A stretch of DNA of 64,000 bases from Sphingomonas sp. IC-11 (GCF_021043365.1 NZ_JAJNDU010000002.1:248001-312000); one strand, 5' to 3'. Numbered from the stretch's first letter, positions 10,802 to 20,486 are shown. The notes: generated from the letters alone by a model not told the origin. Numbers and translations are program-made.

Positions 10802-11721
10802 GTGTTGCGCTCCAGCGCGGCTTGGCCAACGATCTGCACAAAAGCCTCATGGAGTCCGGGGCGTTCGATCGAAAGGCCCGAAATGCCGTAACCCGCGTCG
10901 ATCAGCCTCTTGAGCAGCGCCTCGATACCTTCGCGCGGCAGTTCGAAACGCCAGCCATCTCCCTCCGCACGCGCGTCGGACGGCAGGTGCTGGCGCAAGC
11001 CATCGTTCGGGAAGTGGGGCACGTAATGAACCTGCTGCGGCAGGGTGCCGCGTGCTTCCGCAACGGTGCCTTCGAACCGTCTCTTGCCCCCGGCGATGAT
11101 AGCCAGGCGATCACACAGGCGCTGGGCATGAGCCATGACATGGGTGGAGAACAGTACAGTTGCGCCGCGATCCCGCTCCGCGAGGATCAACGCTTCGAGC
11201 CGCTCCTGATTCACCGGGTCAAGCCCCGAGAACGGTTCGTCCAGGACCAGAAGGTCAGGCTGGTGAACCACCGAGCCCAGCAGCTGGACGAGCTGCGCCA
11301 TTCCCTTGGAGAGTTTGCGGATCTTGTCATCGGCTGCATGGCCGAGTCCTGCGTTTTCCAGCAGCAGCTGCGCGCGAGCTCGCCCCTCCTTCCAGGGCAA
11401 TCCACGAAGCGCGCCCATGAAGGCGATGGCCTCACGTGCTTTCATTGCAGGATAGAGGCCGCGCTCCTCGGGCAGATAGCCCACCCGATCGCTGGCATCG
11501 CGCGGATGGCGTGAGCCGAGCAGGGTGCGCTCCCCGGCATCAGGCTCGATGATGCCGAGCAACATGCGCAATGTCGTCGTCTTGCCGGCACCGTTCGGGC
11601 CGAGCACACCGTAGACCGTACCGTGCGGCACGACGAGATCGACGCCGTCAACCACTGGCCGCCCGCCGAACCGCTTCACCAGTCCGTTGGCGACAATGAC
11701 GGGGTCTACATTGCTACCCAC
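10798..11721 (-). CDS. ABC transporter ATP-binding protein (NatA-like)
   Basis: The 307-residue nucleotide-binding subunit of the exporter. Walker A is GPNGAGKT (41-48), the signature loop is LSKGMAQ (137-143), and Walker B is LLVLDEP (157-163), followed by the switch His in FSTHVMAHAQR. A C-terminal extension of about 80 residues fits the DUF4162 domain seen in NatA-like proteins. The start is GTG at 11721 with only a weak ribosome-binding site. It precedes the permease with a 4-base overlap and probably also leads into the P450 gene. Confidence 0.88.
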   Translation of the reverse strand: MGSNVDPVIVANGLVKRFGGRPVVDGVDLVVPHGTVYGVLGPNGAGKTTTLRMLLGIIEPDAGERTLLGSRHPRDASDRVGYLPEERGLYPAMKAREAIAFMGALRGLPWKEGRARAQLLLENAGLGHAADDKIRKLSKGMAQLVQLLGSVVHQPDLLVLDEPFSGLDPVNQERLEALILAERDRGATVLFSTHVMAHAQRLCDRLAIIAGGKRRFEGTVAEARGTLPQQVHYVPHFPNDGLRQHLPSDARAEGDGWRFELPREGIEALLKRLIDAGYGISGLSIERPGLHEAFVQIVGQAALERNT

Positions 11722-11961
11722 GATGGCTGCCCTGGCATTGGCCGGGGCTGTTGCCGCGGCGGATTAGAACGGGTGCTCCTGCCGGTCGACCGACGTTTGC
11801 GGAGGCACGGCAATGGTCTGCTGGTAGCCGCGAGATCGGAAAGATCCTGCTAACGGCAGGAGCAAGGGCGATGGATGCGCTCTGCACAACCAGCCGCGGC
11901 CGGAGTGACGCACAAGGGCGACCGCCATTCGGATTGACGTGCAGCATGGATCTGAAGGCCG

Positions 11962-12327
11962 TTATTTGCCGCCGACGCGCCGGGTTAGTGCCGCAACGCA
12001 GCTGGCGCGGTCGATTGCCCGGCCGTCCGGCTGCCGGGCATCAACATAGGTGACCCGTGGCTCGGCTGAGCCCTTTGGGTAAAGATAGGTGTCGAGTACG
12101 CAGATCCGGCTCTGAAACTGGAGCTTGCGGGCATTACCCTCGCGGACGTCGGCGTCGGGCTCGCCGAAGAGACGGACCAGCCCGTTCGCGTCCTGGCCGA
12201 TCACGCGCTCCAATCCGGCGGCGCCATAGGGGATCGGAACGGGCGCTGCCGGCTCAGGCGCGCTGGTCGCCACCGTGGCGCATCCGGACAGGAACAAAAG
12301 CAGGATCGGGAGCGAAAAGCGCGTCAT
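11962..12327 (-). CDS. Small lipoprotein of unknown function
   Basis: A 121-residue protein with a signal peptide and lipobox LSGC (Cys 16), so it is probably anchored in a membrane. The mature part has two conserved-looking cysteines (SRICVLDTYLYP and RASCVAALTRR). It resembles small sphingomonad lipoproteins I cannot name further. Its ATG overlaps the stop of the EI24 gene by four bases (12324-12327), so it is translated with that membrane protein. Confidence 0.7.
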   Translation of the reverse strand: MTRFSLPILLLFLSGCATVATSAPEPAAPVPIPYGAAGLERVIGQDANGLVRLFGEPDADVREGNARKLQFQSRICVLDTYLYPKGSAEPRVTYVDARQPDGRAIDRASCVAALTRRVGGK

Positions 12328-12992
12328 CGACGGTTCCGGTGATAGAAGTGAGTGGCAAGGGCAGCGCCGACGATCGGCGCGAGCATATTGACCAGCGGGA
12401 CAAGGAACAGTCCGGTCACGATCAACCCGAGGAGGAAGCGGCGGCCGGCGGTGTCACGGCGCCAGTTCCGCATCATATCGGGAGCAAGGTGCCGAGCCGC
12501 GACCATGTCGCCGAGATCACGGCCGAGCAGCCAGGCGTTGGCGGCAAGGAAAAGCGCCGCCGTTCCGATCCCGGTTGCGAGCAACACGATGTAGAGGGGG
12601 AAGAGCAGGAGGTTCACGGCGAGAAAGCGGCCGGCCGACCCAAGCCCCATGGTCAAGGATCGGGTGAGCGGGACATCTCTCGCGCTCGCCATGGCCGCCG
12701 GATAGTGACGCCTTTCGACTGCGGCAACGATGGTGTCTGCGAACAATCCCAGCACTGCGATCGCCACGGCCCGGAACAGGAGCCAGAATGCGAGGACGGT
12801 CACGACGATAGCGGCAGCGGATGCGAGTGCGCCGTGGAACGATCGACGGGCAAGCAGCGCGTCCACGCCCCACCACGTGCCCACGCCCAGAAGCGCGAAC
12901 AAAGCGAACGTCAGCGCAAGGCTCCTGACGAGTACCGCCAACACCGCCCGATCACCAAGCTGGGTGAGGCTGAGCGCAAATGCCTTCAACAT
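12324..12992 (-). CDS. EI24 domain membrane protein (CysZ-like fold)
   Basis: A protein of about 222 residues with several hydrophobic helices, among them AAIVVTVLAFWLLFRAVAIA, FLAVNLLLFPLYIVLLATG and FLLGLIVTGLFLVPLVNMLA. The tail LAPIVGAALATHFYH is typical of EI24/CysZ family proteins. CysZ imports sulfate, but many EI24 proteins have no known role and there are no sulfur genes nearby. I chose ATG 12992 (MLKAFALSLTQL), where family homology begins; an in-frame ATG at 13064 would add 24 residues that look non-coding. It overlaps the next lipoprotein by four bases. Confidence 0.75.
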   Translation of the reverse strand: MLKAFALSLTQLGDRAVLAVLVRSLALTFALFALLGVGTWWGVDALLARRSFHGALASAAAIVVTVLAFWLLFRAVAIAVLGLFADTIVAAVERRHYPAAMASARDVPLTRSLTMGLGSAGRFLAVNLLLFPLYIVLLATGIGTAALFLAANAWLLGRDLGDMVAARHLAPDMMRNWRRDTAGRRFLLGLIVTGLFLVPLVNMLAPIVGAALATHFYHRNRR

Positions 12993-13158
12993 CACATCTG
13001 GAATGCGCGCCCCTGTGCAGTTGCGCAAGGCGGGCGCGGCAATTACGGCGCCGGCAACACTCATCCCGTTCGGACTGAGCTTGTCGCGGCCGCTACTATC
13101 CGGATCGGAGAGCGGCCTTTCGGCACGCTAAGAGCGAACGAGCCTGCAGGATCCTTCC

Positions 13159-14151
13159 TTGACCCAGTCCAGCTACGACGTCGTTGCGATCGGCAATGCC
13201 ATTGTCGACATCCTCGCCCCCGCCACCGATGCCTTTGTCGCCGACAATGGTATGACAAAGGGCGCCATGGCGCTGGTCTTTTCTCCCGAGGAAGCCGACG
13301 CACTTTATGCAAAGATGGGCCCCGGGCAGGAGGTGTCCGGCGGTTCGGCGGCAAATACGATCGCCGGCATGGCAGCGCTCGGCAGCCGCTGCGCCTTTAT
13401 CGGCCAGGTGGCTGATGATCAGCTCGGCGCGGTCTTTGCCCATGACATCCGTGCGGCGGGTATCCGGTTCGACACCGCGGCGCGCCCCGGTAACCCGACC
13501 ACCGGCCGTTGCCTGATCTTCGTAACGCCCGATGGGCAGCGCACCATGAACACCTTTCTTGGCGCGTCACACTACTTGCCGGCCGAGGCACTTGACCGCG
13601 ATCTGATCGCTGGCGCGCAATATCTGTACCTTGAAGGTTACCTTTGGGATCCGGAAGAGCCGCGGGCGGCGATGCGTGCTGCCATCGACGTGGCGCGCGC
13701 TGCTGGTCGCAAGGTCGCTTTCACGCTGTCGGCCGAATTCGTTATTGATCGTCATCGTGAGGCGTTCCATCAGCTGATTGACGCCGGGCTGATCGACGTG
13801 CTGTTCGCGAACGAGGCGGAGATCGTCTCGTTAACCGAGGCGACGGACACGGAAGCCGCGATCGCCGCGGTCAAGGGCAAGGTGCCGTTGCTGGTCGTGA
13901 CGATGAGCGAAGAGGGCGCCTGTGCCATCGCAGGTGAAGAGCGGGTGACAGTGCCTGCCGCGCCCGTCGATAAGGTTGTCGATACCACCGGCGCTGGCGA
14001 TCTGTTCGCGGCTGGCTTTCTGCACGGGCAGGCGCAGGGCTGGGGACTGGAACGCTCGTTGCGGTTGGGCGCGGTTTGCGCGGCGGAAGTGATCAGCCAT
14101 TTCGGGGCGCGTCCGCTGGCCGATCTGAAGGCACTCGCGGCCGACATCTGA
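13159..14151 (+). CDS. Adenosine kinase (PfkB family sugar kinase)
   Basis: PfkB kinases phosphorylate sugars or nucleosides; this 330-residue member has the layout of alphaproteobacterial adenosine kinases. Near the N-terminus are IGNAIVDILA and the glycine pair in EVSGGSAANTIAG (residues 58-70). The C-terminal anion-hole motif DTTGAGD has the catalytic base at D281. The only good start is TTG 13159, with AGGA 7 bases upstream. It would recycle adenosine to AMP. It stands alone and ends before a bidirectional 15-bp hairpin. Confidence 0.85.
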   Translation: MTQSSYDVVAIGNAIVDILAPATDAFVADNGMTKGAMALVFSPEEADALYAKMGPGQEVSGGSAANTIAGMAALGSRCAFIGQVADDQLGAVFAHDIRAAGIRFDTAARPGNPTTGRCLIFVTPDGQRTMNTFLGASHYLPAEALDRDLIAGAQYLYLEGYLWDPEEPRAAMRAAIDVARAAGRKVAFTLSAEFVIDRHREAFHQLIDAGLIDVLFANEAEIVSLTEATDTEAAIAAVKGKVPLLVVTMSEEGACAIAGEERVTVPAAPVDKVVDTTGAGDLFAAGFLHGQAQGWGLERSLRLGAVCAAEVISHFGARPLADLKALAADI

Positions 14152-14177
14152 GGCAGCAGCGGCCTGTTTCAGGAGAC

Positions 14178-14217
14178 AATCGGGCACTGGCCAGCACATT
14201 CCGGCCAGTGCCCGATT
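14178..14217. terminator. Bidirectional terminator hairpin between adenosine kinase and lipoprotein genes
   Basis: A perfect 15-bp stem (14178-14192 with 14203-14217; AATCGGGCACTGGCC and its complement) closes a 10-base loop between two convergent genes. The stem ends in AATC/GATT rather than long T-runs, so it is a moderate-quality terminator for both strands. Confidence 0.7.
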
Positions 14218-14221
14218 TCAT

Positions 14222-14539
14222 TCACGATCGGCAGTCTGCCGCCCAACGCGCGTCCATTTCCGCATCGGTCTTCAGTTGTGAGGCGAAGGTCACGTCGCCG
14301 TTCTTGACGATAAAGCGCTCATAGCCGGTGCGGCCCATGCCGACGCTGGCGTTCACTTCGCCGCAGACTGCCGCACCGTAAGCAGCGACGCCCTTGAACT
14401 GCGCCGTCTCCGGTTGCTTGAGCGCACGCCGCACTGCCTCCGTGCCGTCGCGCACCCGCGCGACCTCCGCAGGATCGGGGCCGACATCGCAGCCAGCGAG
14501 CGTGGCCGCCAAAGCGAGCAGGGCGACGCTGCGGATCAT
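14222..14539 (-). CDS. Small lipoprotein of unknown function
   Basis: A 105-residue product with a short signal peptide and lipobox LAGC (Cys 17). The mature region (VRRALKQPETAQFKGVAAYG, then AAVCGEVNASVG) resembles small exported proteins of sphingomonads whose role is not known; two further cysteines may form a disulfide. It begins four bases inside the end of the M20D amidohydrolase gene (14536-14539), which argues for coupled translation. Confidence 0.7.
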   Translation of the reverse strand: MIRSVALLALAATLAGCDVGPDPAEVARVRDGTEAVRRALKQPETAQFKGVAAYGAAVCGEVNASVGMGRTGYERFIVKNGDVTFASQLKTDAEMDARWAADCRS

Positions 14540-15864
14540 TGCGCGGCGCCCGGCTTCAGCAGATCGAGCGCGGCGGCGGTCATCGCGGTGGCGCCAGTCA
14601 CCACCACCGGCTCCGGCGTGATCTTGAACAGCGGCGAGTGGTGGGAGGCGACGGGCGGGCCGCCGTTGCGCGCCGCGTCCAACGCCGCCTTAGGTGTGCC
14701 GCCGACCGCGAAGTAATAGCCCTTCACGCCGGTATCGGGCTGCACGAAATAGGCGAAGTCTTCGGCACCCATGCCCATCTGTTCGAATGGCACGACGTTC
14801 TGCGCCCCTAGCGTTTCGACCATCACGGCGTTCAATCGCTTGGCGAGCGGCGCATCGTTGATCGTCGTGGGCGTTCCTTCGACCACCGTCACCACCGGCA
14901 TCTTGTCCTTCGGCATCCCATTAATCACGCCAACGCCCTCGGCGACACGCTTGATCCCGGAGACGAGCTGCGCGCGCGTCTTTTCGTCGTTGGCGCGTAC
15001 CGTCACCTGGAGCTTCGCTTCGTCCGTGATGATGTTGTGCTTCAGCCCGGAGTGGAACGAGCCGACAGTGATGACGCCGGGCAGCAGTGGCGCGCGCTCG
15101 CGGCTGATCAGGCCCTGAAGCGCGATCACGATCTGCGAGCCCATGTAGACCGGGTCCTTGCCGGTGTTGGGGCTCGCCCCGTGCGCGCCGACGCCGGGCA
15201 CGACGATGTCGATCGAGTCGGACGAGGAATATTGGATCGACTCACTGGCCGCGACCTTGCCAGCCTCCATGCTGGCGTCGACGTGATAGGCGAGCGCGTA
15301 ATCGGGCTTGGGGAAGCGGGTGTAGAGGCCGTCCGCCACCATGGCCTTGGCGCCGGCGATCCGCTCCTCGGCAGGCTGGCCGACGAACAGGACGGTGCCC
15401 TGCCAGCGGTCCTTCATGGCGGCGAGCCGCCGCGCGGTGGCGATCAGTCCGACGACGTGAGTGTCGTGCCCGCAGGCGTGCATTACGGGCGTTTCCACCC
15501 CGTCGACGCCCACTTGCCGCACCGTGGAGGCATTGGGCAGGCCGGACTTTTCCTGAACCGGCAAGCCATCCATGTCGGCCCGGATCAGCACGGTCGGTCC
15601 GGTACCGTTCTTCAGCACGCCGACCACGCCGGTTTGCCCGACCTTCTCGGTGACCTGCATGCCGGGGATCTTGCGCAGTTCGGCAGCGATAGCAGCGGCG
15701 GTCTTCACCTCGCGAAAAGACAGTTCCGGATTGCGGTGAAGCTGGTCCCAGAGCTTACCCAGGTCACGATCGTAATCGGCCTTGATCTGTGCCTGATAGT
15801 CAGGCGCCGCCGCCACGGGCGTGGCGACGGCGCAAAGCAGTGCGGCAACAACGAAACGACGCAT
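14536..15864 (-). CDS. Exported M20D-family amidohydrolase
   Basis: A 442-residue zinc amidohydrolase of the hippurate hydrolase/IAA-amino-acid hydrolase group, which cleaves N-acyl amino acids or peptides. A signal peptide (cleavage near AAA, residue 20) puts it in the periplasm. Metal-site motifs are visible: HRNPELSF, RADMDGLPVQE, MHACGHDTHV and the catalytic-glutamate stretch GQPAEE; the later GMGAEDFAYF is also diagnostic. The downstream lipoprotein gene overlaps it by four bases. Confidence 0.9.
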   Translation of the reverse strand: MRRFVVAALLCAVATPVAAAPDYQAQIKADYDRDLGKLWDQLHRNPELSFREVKTAAAIAAELRKIPGMQVTEKVGQTGVVGVLKNGTGPTVLIRADMDGLPVQEKSGLPNASTVRQVGVDGVETPVMHACGHDTHVVGLIATARRLAAMKDRWQGTVLFVGQPAEERIAGAKAMVADGLYTRFPKPDYALAYHVDASMEAGKVAASESIQYSSSDSIDIVVPGVGAHGASPNTGKDPVYMGSQIVIALQGLISRERAPLLPGVITVGSFHSGLKHNIITDEAKLQVTVRANDEKTRAQLVSGIKRVAEGVGVINGMPKDKMPVVTVVEGTPTTINDAPLAKRLNAVMVETLGAQNVVPFEQMGMGAEDFAYFVQPDTGVKGYYFAVGGTPKAALDAARNGGPPVASHHSPLFKITPEPVVVTGATAMTAAALDLLKPGAAQ

Positions 15865-15921
15865 CCGATTCCCCTTTTGTTACGCGCAGCATAGCCGCAG
15901 CGCAGCGGGGGTGAAGCGGCT

Positions 15922-16743
15922 TTAGTCGACGAAGGCGCGTTCGATCACGAACTGGCCCGGATTGGCATTCGACCCTTCGGTAAGGCCGAGCTGTTCGAGC
16001 ATCTGCGCGGTTTCGCGGATCATCGCGGTGGAGCCGCACAGCATCACCCGGTCGGTTTCCGGATCGAACTTTGCCGGGCCGGTGACGGGCGGGGCGAACA
16101 GGCGGCCGTCCGCAATCAGGTCCGTGATCCGGCCCTTCGTCTCGAATTCTTCGCGAGTCACGGTCGGGATGTAGTGGAACTGCTCCTGCGCGTGTTCGCC
16201 GACCAACGGATCTTCCGCGAGCTTCGCCGTCAGCTCGTCGCGGAACGCGAGATCGCTGACGCGGCGAACGCCATGGACGACGATGATCTGGTTGAACCGC
16301 TCGTAAACCTCGGGATCACGCGCCAGGCTGAGGAAGGGCGCAAGGCCAGTGCCGGTGGATAGCAGCCACAGCCGCTCGCCGCCGAGCAGCGCGTCGCACA
16401 CCAAGGTGCCGGTCGGCTTCTTGCCCATATAGAGCTGATCGCCGGCTTGGATCGCCTGCAGGCGCCCAGTCAGCGGGCCGTTTTCCACCTTGATCGACAG
16501 GAATTCGAGCTCGTCCGAATAGGACGGGGAGGCGATCGAGTAAGCACGCATGATCGGCTTTGCCGGATCTTCTTCCCCCGGCAGGCCAATCATGATGAAT
16601 TCGCCCGAGCGGAAGCGCAGCGAGGACGGTCGGTCCACCGCAAAGCTGAACAGATGCTCGTTCCAATGACGCACCCAGCGGACGTTTACCGTCAGGAAGG
16701 CCTTGTGGTCGGGGATCAACTTCGGTTCTGCAAGCACGGTCAA
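15922..16743 (-). CDS. Ferredoxin-NADP reductase
   Basis: An FAD enzyme of about 273 residues that moves electrons between NADPH and ferredoxin or flavodoxin. The FAD-binding motif is RAYSIASPSYSDELEF, the NADP-binding part has LLSTGTGLAPFLSLARD, and VMLCGSTAMIRETAQML is typical of the Fpr type. I chose TTG 16743 because AGGAG lies 8 bases upstream and its first bases overlap the stop of a preceding small ORF. It could serve the P450s of this window, but that is inference since no ferredoxin gene is nearby. Confidence 0.86.
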   Translation of the reverse strand: MTVLAEPKLIPDHKAFLTVNVRWVRHWNEHLFSFAVDRPSSLRFRSGEFIMIGLPGEEDPAKPIMRAYSIASPSYSDELEFLSIKVENGPLTGRLQAIQAGDQLYMGKKPTGTLVCDALLGGERLWLLSTGTGLAPFLSLARDPEVYERFNQIIVVHGVRRVSDLAFRDELTAKLAEDPLVGEHAQEQFHYIPTVTREEFETKGRITDLIADGRLFAPPVTGPAKFDPETDRVMLCGSTAMIRETAQMLEQLGLTEGSNANPGQFVIERAFVD

Positions 16744-16946
16744 CGATCTCGCTCCTCGATGACGCCCTGTGCGAGAAGCGGCGCCACCCATTCATCGGCA
16801 GTCTTGAACACCTGACTGCCCCTTCGGTTACCAACCCCGTCGCCGCCCTGCGTTCCCGCTGCAAGCAAGAAAAGCTCGCAGGCCGAGAAGCCGGCCGCGC
16901 GCTCGACGGGCGAGGCCTGGTCAGCACATGGCGGTTCGGTACGCAT
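16740..16946 (-). CDS. Small conserved-looking ORF coupled to ferredoxin-NADP reductase
   Basis: A 68-codon ORF whose stop TGA overlaps the TTG start of the reductase (TTGA at 16740-16743). The composition is protein-like: [13 protein letters not shown], then [20 protein letters not shown], without the Arg/Pro excess of non-coding frames here. I do not recognise the family. The start at 16946 has no clear ribosome-binding site, so its N-terminus is uncertain. It runs divergently from uvrB. Confidence 0.5.
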   Translation of the reverse strand: MRTEPPCADQASPVERAAGFSACELFLLAAGTQGGDGVGNRRGSQVFKTADEWVAPLLAQGVIEERDR

Positions 16947-17067
16947 CGAAACGCCAACATGCCCGGCGCGCACCAACGAGGTGCAGGTAGGCGATGCGCA
17001 GCGCCAGTGCAACGCGCCCACCCGCGTTGCTCTTCCGCGCCGCACTGGCACCCCCCATATCTACGCC

Positions 17068-19260
17068 ATGGCGATCCAGATTCGTACCACGCTTGCTGAA
17101 CCAGAGACCGGCGAAAACTTTGTCCCGCACCGACCGCAACGCCCGGCGAAGGTCGAGGGTGGTAAAAGGTTCAAGCTGGTGTCGGATTACCAGCCCGCCG
17201 GCGACCAGCCCGCGGCGATCCGCGAGCTGGTTGATGCGGCCCTGCAGGGCGAGAAGGACCAGGTGCTGCTGGGCGTCACCGGATCGGGCAAGACCTTCAC
17301 CATGGCCAAGGTGATCGAGGAATTGCAGCGCCCCGCGCTGATCCTCGCGCCGAACAAGATCCTGGCGGCGCAGCTCTATGGGGAGTTCAAGAGCTTCTTC
17401 CCCGAGAATGCCGTCGAGTATTTCGTCAGCTACTACGATTATTATCAGCCCGAGGCGTACGTTCCCCGGTCGGACACGTACATCGAGAAGGAAAGCTCGG
17501 TGAACGAGGCGATCGACCGGATGCGCCACTCGGCCACCCGCTCGCTGCTGGAGCGCGACGATGTGCTGATCGTCGCCTCTGTCTCGTGCCTCTACGGCAT
17601 CGGGTCGGTCGAGACGTACTCGGCGATGATCTTCGACCTGAAGAAGGGCCAGACGGTCGATCAGCGCGAGATCGTGAGGAAGCTCGTCGCGCTCCAGTAC
17701 AAACGCAACGATGCGGCCTTCCAGCGCGGCAATTTCCGCGTGAAGGGCGACAATCTGGAGATCTTCCCGTCGCACCTCGAGGATGCAGCGTGGCGGATCA
17801 GCTTCTTCGGTGACGAGATCGAGGAGATCGTCGAGTTCGACCCGCTGACGGGCAAGAAGGCGGCGAGCATGAACTCGGTGCGGGTCTATGCGAACTCGCA
17901 CTATGTCACCCCCGGGCCGACGATGAAGCAGGCGACCGAGGCGATCCGCCACGAGTTGGCGGAGCGGCTGAAGGAGCTGGAGGCGGAGGGCAAGCTGCTC
18001 GAGCATCAGCGGCTGGAGCAGCGCACCAATTTCGATCTGGAGATGATCGCCGCCACCGGCAGCTGCAACGGCATCGAGAATTACAGCCGCTTCCTCACCG
18101 GCCGCCTGCCGGGCGAGCCACCGCCCACGCTGTTCGAATATCTGCCCGAGAACGCGCTCTTGTTCGTCGACGAGAGCCACCAGACGATCCCGCAGATCGG
18201 CGCAATGGCGCGCGGCGACCATCGTCGGAAGATCACGCTGGCCGAATACGGCTTCCGCCTGCCGAGCTGTATCGACAACCGCCCGCTGCGCTTCAACGAA
18301 TGGGACGCCATGCGCCCGCAGACCGTCAGTGTCTCGGCGACGCCGGGCGGCTGGGAGATGGAGCAGACCGGCGGCGTCTTTGCCGAACAGGTCATCCGCC
18401 CGACCGGCCTCATCGATCCGCCGGTCGAGGTTCGCCCGGTCGAGGAACAGGTGCAGGATTGCATCGTCGAGTGCCGCAAGACCGCGGAGCTCGGCTATCG
18501 CACGCTCGTCACCACGCTGACCAAGCGGATGGCGGAGGACCTGACCGAATATATGCACGAGGCGGGCGTGAAGGTCCGCTACATGCACTCCGACGTCGAG
18601 ACGCTGGAGCGTATCGAGCTGATCCGGGACCTGCGGCTCGGCGTGTACGACGTGCTGATCGGCATCAACCTGCTGCGCGAGGGCCTCGACATCCCCGAAT
18701 GCGGCCTCGTGTGCATCATGGATGCCGACAAGGAAGGCTTCCTGCGCTCCGAAACCTCGCTGATCCAGACGATCGGCCGCGCGGCGCGCAACGTCGACGG
18801 GCGCGTGATCCTCTACGCCGATCGTATCACCGGCTCGATGGAGCGGGCGATGAACGAAACCGCGCGCCGCCGCGAGAAGCAGGAGGCGTACAACCGAGAG
18901 CACGGCATCACGCCGACCACGATCAAGCGCAACATCGGCGACATCATCGCGCACGTATCGAACCAGGACAGCGTGCTGATCGATACGGGCGACGAGGAAC
19001 GGCCGCACATGGTGGGCCACAATCTGCGCGCCTACATCGAGGAGCTCGAGAAGAAGATGCGCAAGGCAGCGGCGGACCTCGAGTTCGAGGAGGCCGGGCG
19101 CCTGCGCGACGAGATCCGCGCGCTGGAGCAGGAGGAGCTTGGCCTGCCGGTGCACGAGCACAAGGCGCCGCTGATGGGGCGCAGCAACGAGGGCAAGCCG
19201 GGCACACGCAAGACGCGCTTCGGCAAGCAACAGGCGATCAGGATGGCGAAGCGGCGGTAG
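17068..19260 (+). CDS. uvrB: Excinuclease ABC subunit UvrB
   Basis: UvrB is the damage-verifying helicase-like subunit of nucleotide excision repair. The 730-residue product has Walker A GVTGSGKT (69-76), the DNA-clamping beta-hairpin region [20 protein letters not shown], the DESHQT motif, a helicase C domain with QTIGRAARN, and a C-terminal UvrC-binding UVR motif ([20 protein letters not shown]). Length and order match the family. ATG 17068 (MAIQIRTT) was chosen over an in-frame ATG at 16981, whose extra 29 residues look non-coding. Confidence 0.96.
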   Translation: MAIQIRTTLAEPETGENFVPHRPQRPAKVEGGKRFKLVSDYQPAGDQPAAIRELVDAALQGEKDQVLLGVTGSGKTFTMAKVIEELQRPALILAPNKILAAQLYGEFKSFFPENAVEYFVSYYDYYQPEAYVPRSDTYIEKESSVNEAIDRMRHSATRSLLERDDVLIVASVSCLYGIGSVETYSAMIFDLKKGQTVDQREIVRKLVALQYKRNDAAFQRGNFRVKGDNLEIFPSHLEDAAWRISFFGDEIEEIVEFDPLTGKKAASMNSVRVYANSHYVTPGPTMKQATEAIRHELAERLKELEAEGKLLEHQRLEQRTNFDLEMIAATGSCNGIENYSRFLTGRLPGEPPPTLFEYLPENALLFVDESHQTIPQIGAMARGDHRRKITLAEYGFRLPSCIDNRPLRFNEWDAMRPQTVSVSATPGGWEMEQTGGVFAEQVIRPTGLIDPPVEVRPVEEQVQDCIVECRKTAELGYRTLVTTLTKRMAEDLTEYMHEAGVKVRYMHSDVETLERIELIRDLRLGVYDVLIGINLLREGLDIPECGLVCIMDADKEGFLRSETSLIQTIGRAARNVDGRVILYADRITGSMERAMNETARRREKQEAYNREHGITPTTIKRNIGDIIAHVSNQDSVLIDTGDEERPHMVGHNLRAYIEELEKKMRKAAADLEFEEAGRLRDEIRALEQEELGLPVHEHKAPLMGRSNEGKPGTRKTRFGKQQAIRMAKRR

Positions 19261-19409
19261 CCGCGGGCCCTCGCTGCGGAGCGAGCGGGACGGATCTTTG
19301 CCGTTAAGCGCCAGCAAGATGCCGCCCGGCTAGTGTTGATCGCCGGGCCGGGAGGTGGCGTTGAGATTCGGCGGGAGGAGCAGTTGGCGCCACCGCTCCT
19401 CCATGCTGG

Positions 19410-19784
19410 TCATCCCAGGGTCAGATCTTCACCACCGACACCGTAGTAACTTGCCACCCGATCAGCATAGGCCTGATCGAAATGCGGCGCGTTGTTGGCC
19501 CAACTGGGTCCGCCCTCCAGCATTCGGCGATCTATGGTGACGACGTAGAGGTCGCGTACCGAATCGAATTGCAGAAGCGAGAAGGGCAGGGGGTAATAGC
19601 TTTTGCCCATCCCCAGAAAGCCGCCGAGGCTGAGTACGGCGTGAGTCACCCGACCGCTCACCTTGTGGACGAGAAAGGCATGAACCGTGCCGATCTTGTC
19701 GCCGTCGCGGCTCTCGATTTTAACCGTATCGGCCAGCGAGGCCTCGATCAGGGCCAATGTGGTGTGCGTGTCGTTGTTGCTCAT
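19410..19784 (-). CDS. PRC-barrel domain protein
   Basis: A 124-residue protein whose central part (VKIESRDGDKIGTVHAFLVH, then VTHAVLSLGGFLGMGKSYYP) fits the PRC-barrel fold, found in ribosome-maturation and photosynthetic reaction-centre proteins and in many stand-alone alphaproteobacterial proteins of unknown role. ATG 19784 is preceded by AGGAGA with 5 bases spacing. It lies between uvrB (same direction of termini, convergent) and a divergent lipoprotein gene. Confidence 0.75.
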   Translation of the reverse strand: MSNNDTHTTLALIEASLADTVKIESRDGDKIGTVHAFLVHKVSGRVTHAVLSLGGFLGMGKSYYPLPFSLLQFDSVRDLYVVTIDRRMLEGGPSWANNAPHFDQAYADRVASYYGVGGEDLTLG

Positions 19785-19870
19785 CTCGGTCTCCTGCCAC
19801 GCTGAACCGCTCTTGCCATGCGCCGGTTCCGGTTGAGCGTGGAGGCGTAGAGGGGCTAGGGTTCGTCCCG

Positions 19871-20416
19871 ATGCGCCATTCTCTTGCCCCCGTCGCCTTG
19901 CTCGCACCCGCCCTGCTCACCCTGGGCGTGTCGGGGTGTGTTGCGCCTCCCGCCAACGCCCCGGCTCCGCCGCCGCCGCCGCCAGTCGCAGTGCTCCCGC
20001 CCCCACCGGTAGCCGCACCGCTGGCAGGGGACTGGCGCGACTGGCCGCTGACGCCGGGAACGTGGCGTTATGTCCGGGACACGCGTGGCAGCCAGGCGGC
20101 CTTTGGACAGAGCGGCAGCGAGGCAGTGCTCGTGCTTCGGTGCGATGCGGCCACCCGCGGCATGCTGCTGTCGCGGCCCAGCCAATCCCAGCAGCCGCTG
20201 ACTGTTCGTACCTCCAGCGCGACGCGTGCCCTTTCCGTCCGGCCGGCGAGCGGCGCGGCAACGGGAGCAGAGGCGAGTTTGCCCGGCCGTGATCCGCTCC
20301 TGGACGCGATGGCGTTCAGTCGAGGACGGTTCGTCGTTGAGCAGGCAGGCGCCGCGACGCTTGTGGTGCCGGCCTATGCCGAGATCGGCCGAGTGATCGA
20401 GGATTGTCGCGCCTGA
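19871..20416 (+). CDS. Proline-rich lipoprotein of unknown function
   Basis: A 181-residue exported protein with signal peptide and lipobox VSGC (Cys 22), then a run of Ala and Pro residues that probably serves as a flexible spacer. The folded part begins near WRDWPLTPGTWRYVRD and ends in a conserved-looking PAYAEIGRVIEDCR. I do not recognise a named family. The ATG at 19871 was chosen because the signal peptide begins directly there; upstream in-frame starts add Cys/Arg-rich non-coding-like sequence. Confidence 0.72.
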   Translation: MRHSLAPVALLAPALLTLGVSGCVAPPANAPAPPPPPPVAVLPPPPVAAPLAGDWRDWPLTPGTWRYVRDTRGSQAAFGQSGSEAVLVLRCDAATRGMLLSRPSQSQQPLTVRTSSATRALSVRPASGAATGAEASLPGRDPLLDAMAFSRGRFVVEQAGAATLVVPAYAEIGRVIEDCRA

Positions 20417-20471
20417 CCGCCGCGCGCCTGGCCGCGGCAAGGCGAAAGAGGTTCGTTCAAAACTGTCGGTA

Positions 20472-20486
20472 AAACAAGGCTTGTTT
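20472..20486. promoter_or_regulatory. Palindrome AAACAAG-G-CTTGTTT
   Basis: Two perfect 7-base arms around one central G, 64 bases upstream of the extended Shine-Dalgarno sequence. It may be an operator or early transcript hairpin for the candidate RNA that follows. Confidence 0.4.

Noticed and set aside
12057..13415. Plus-strand frame of 452 codons opposite the EI24 and lipoprotein genes
   Set aside because: Overlaps three supported genes and reads as Arg/Gln/Glu-rich shadow sequence.
16921..19317. Open minus-strand frame of 798 codons antisense to uvrB
   Set aside because: The plus strand has a complete uvrB; the antisense product has only low-complexity His/Arg/Leu sequence.
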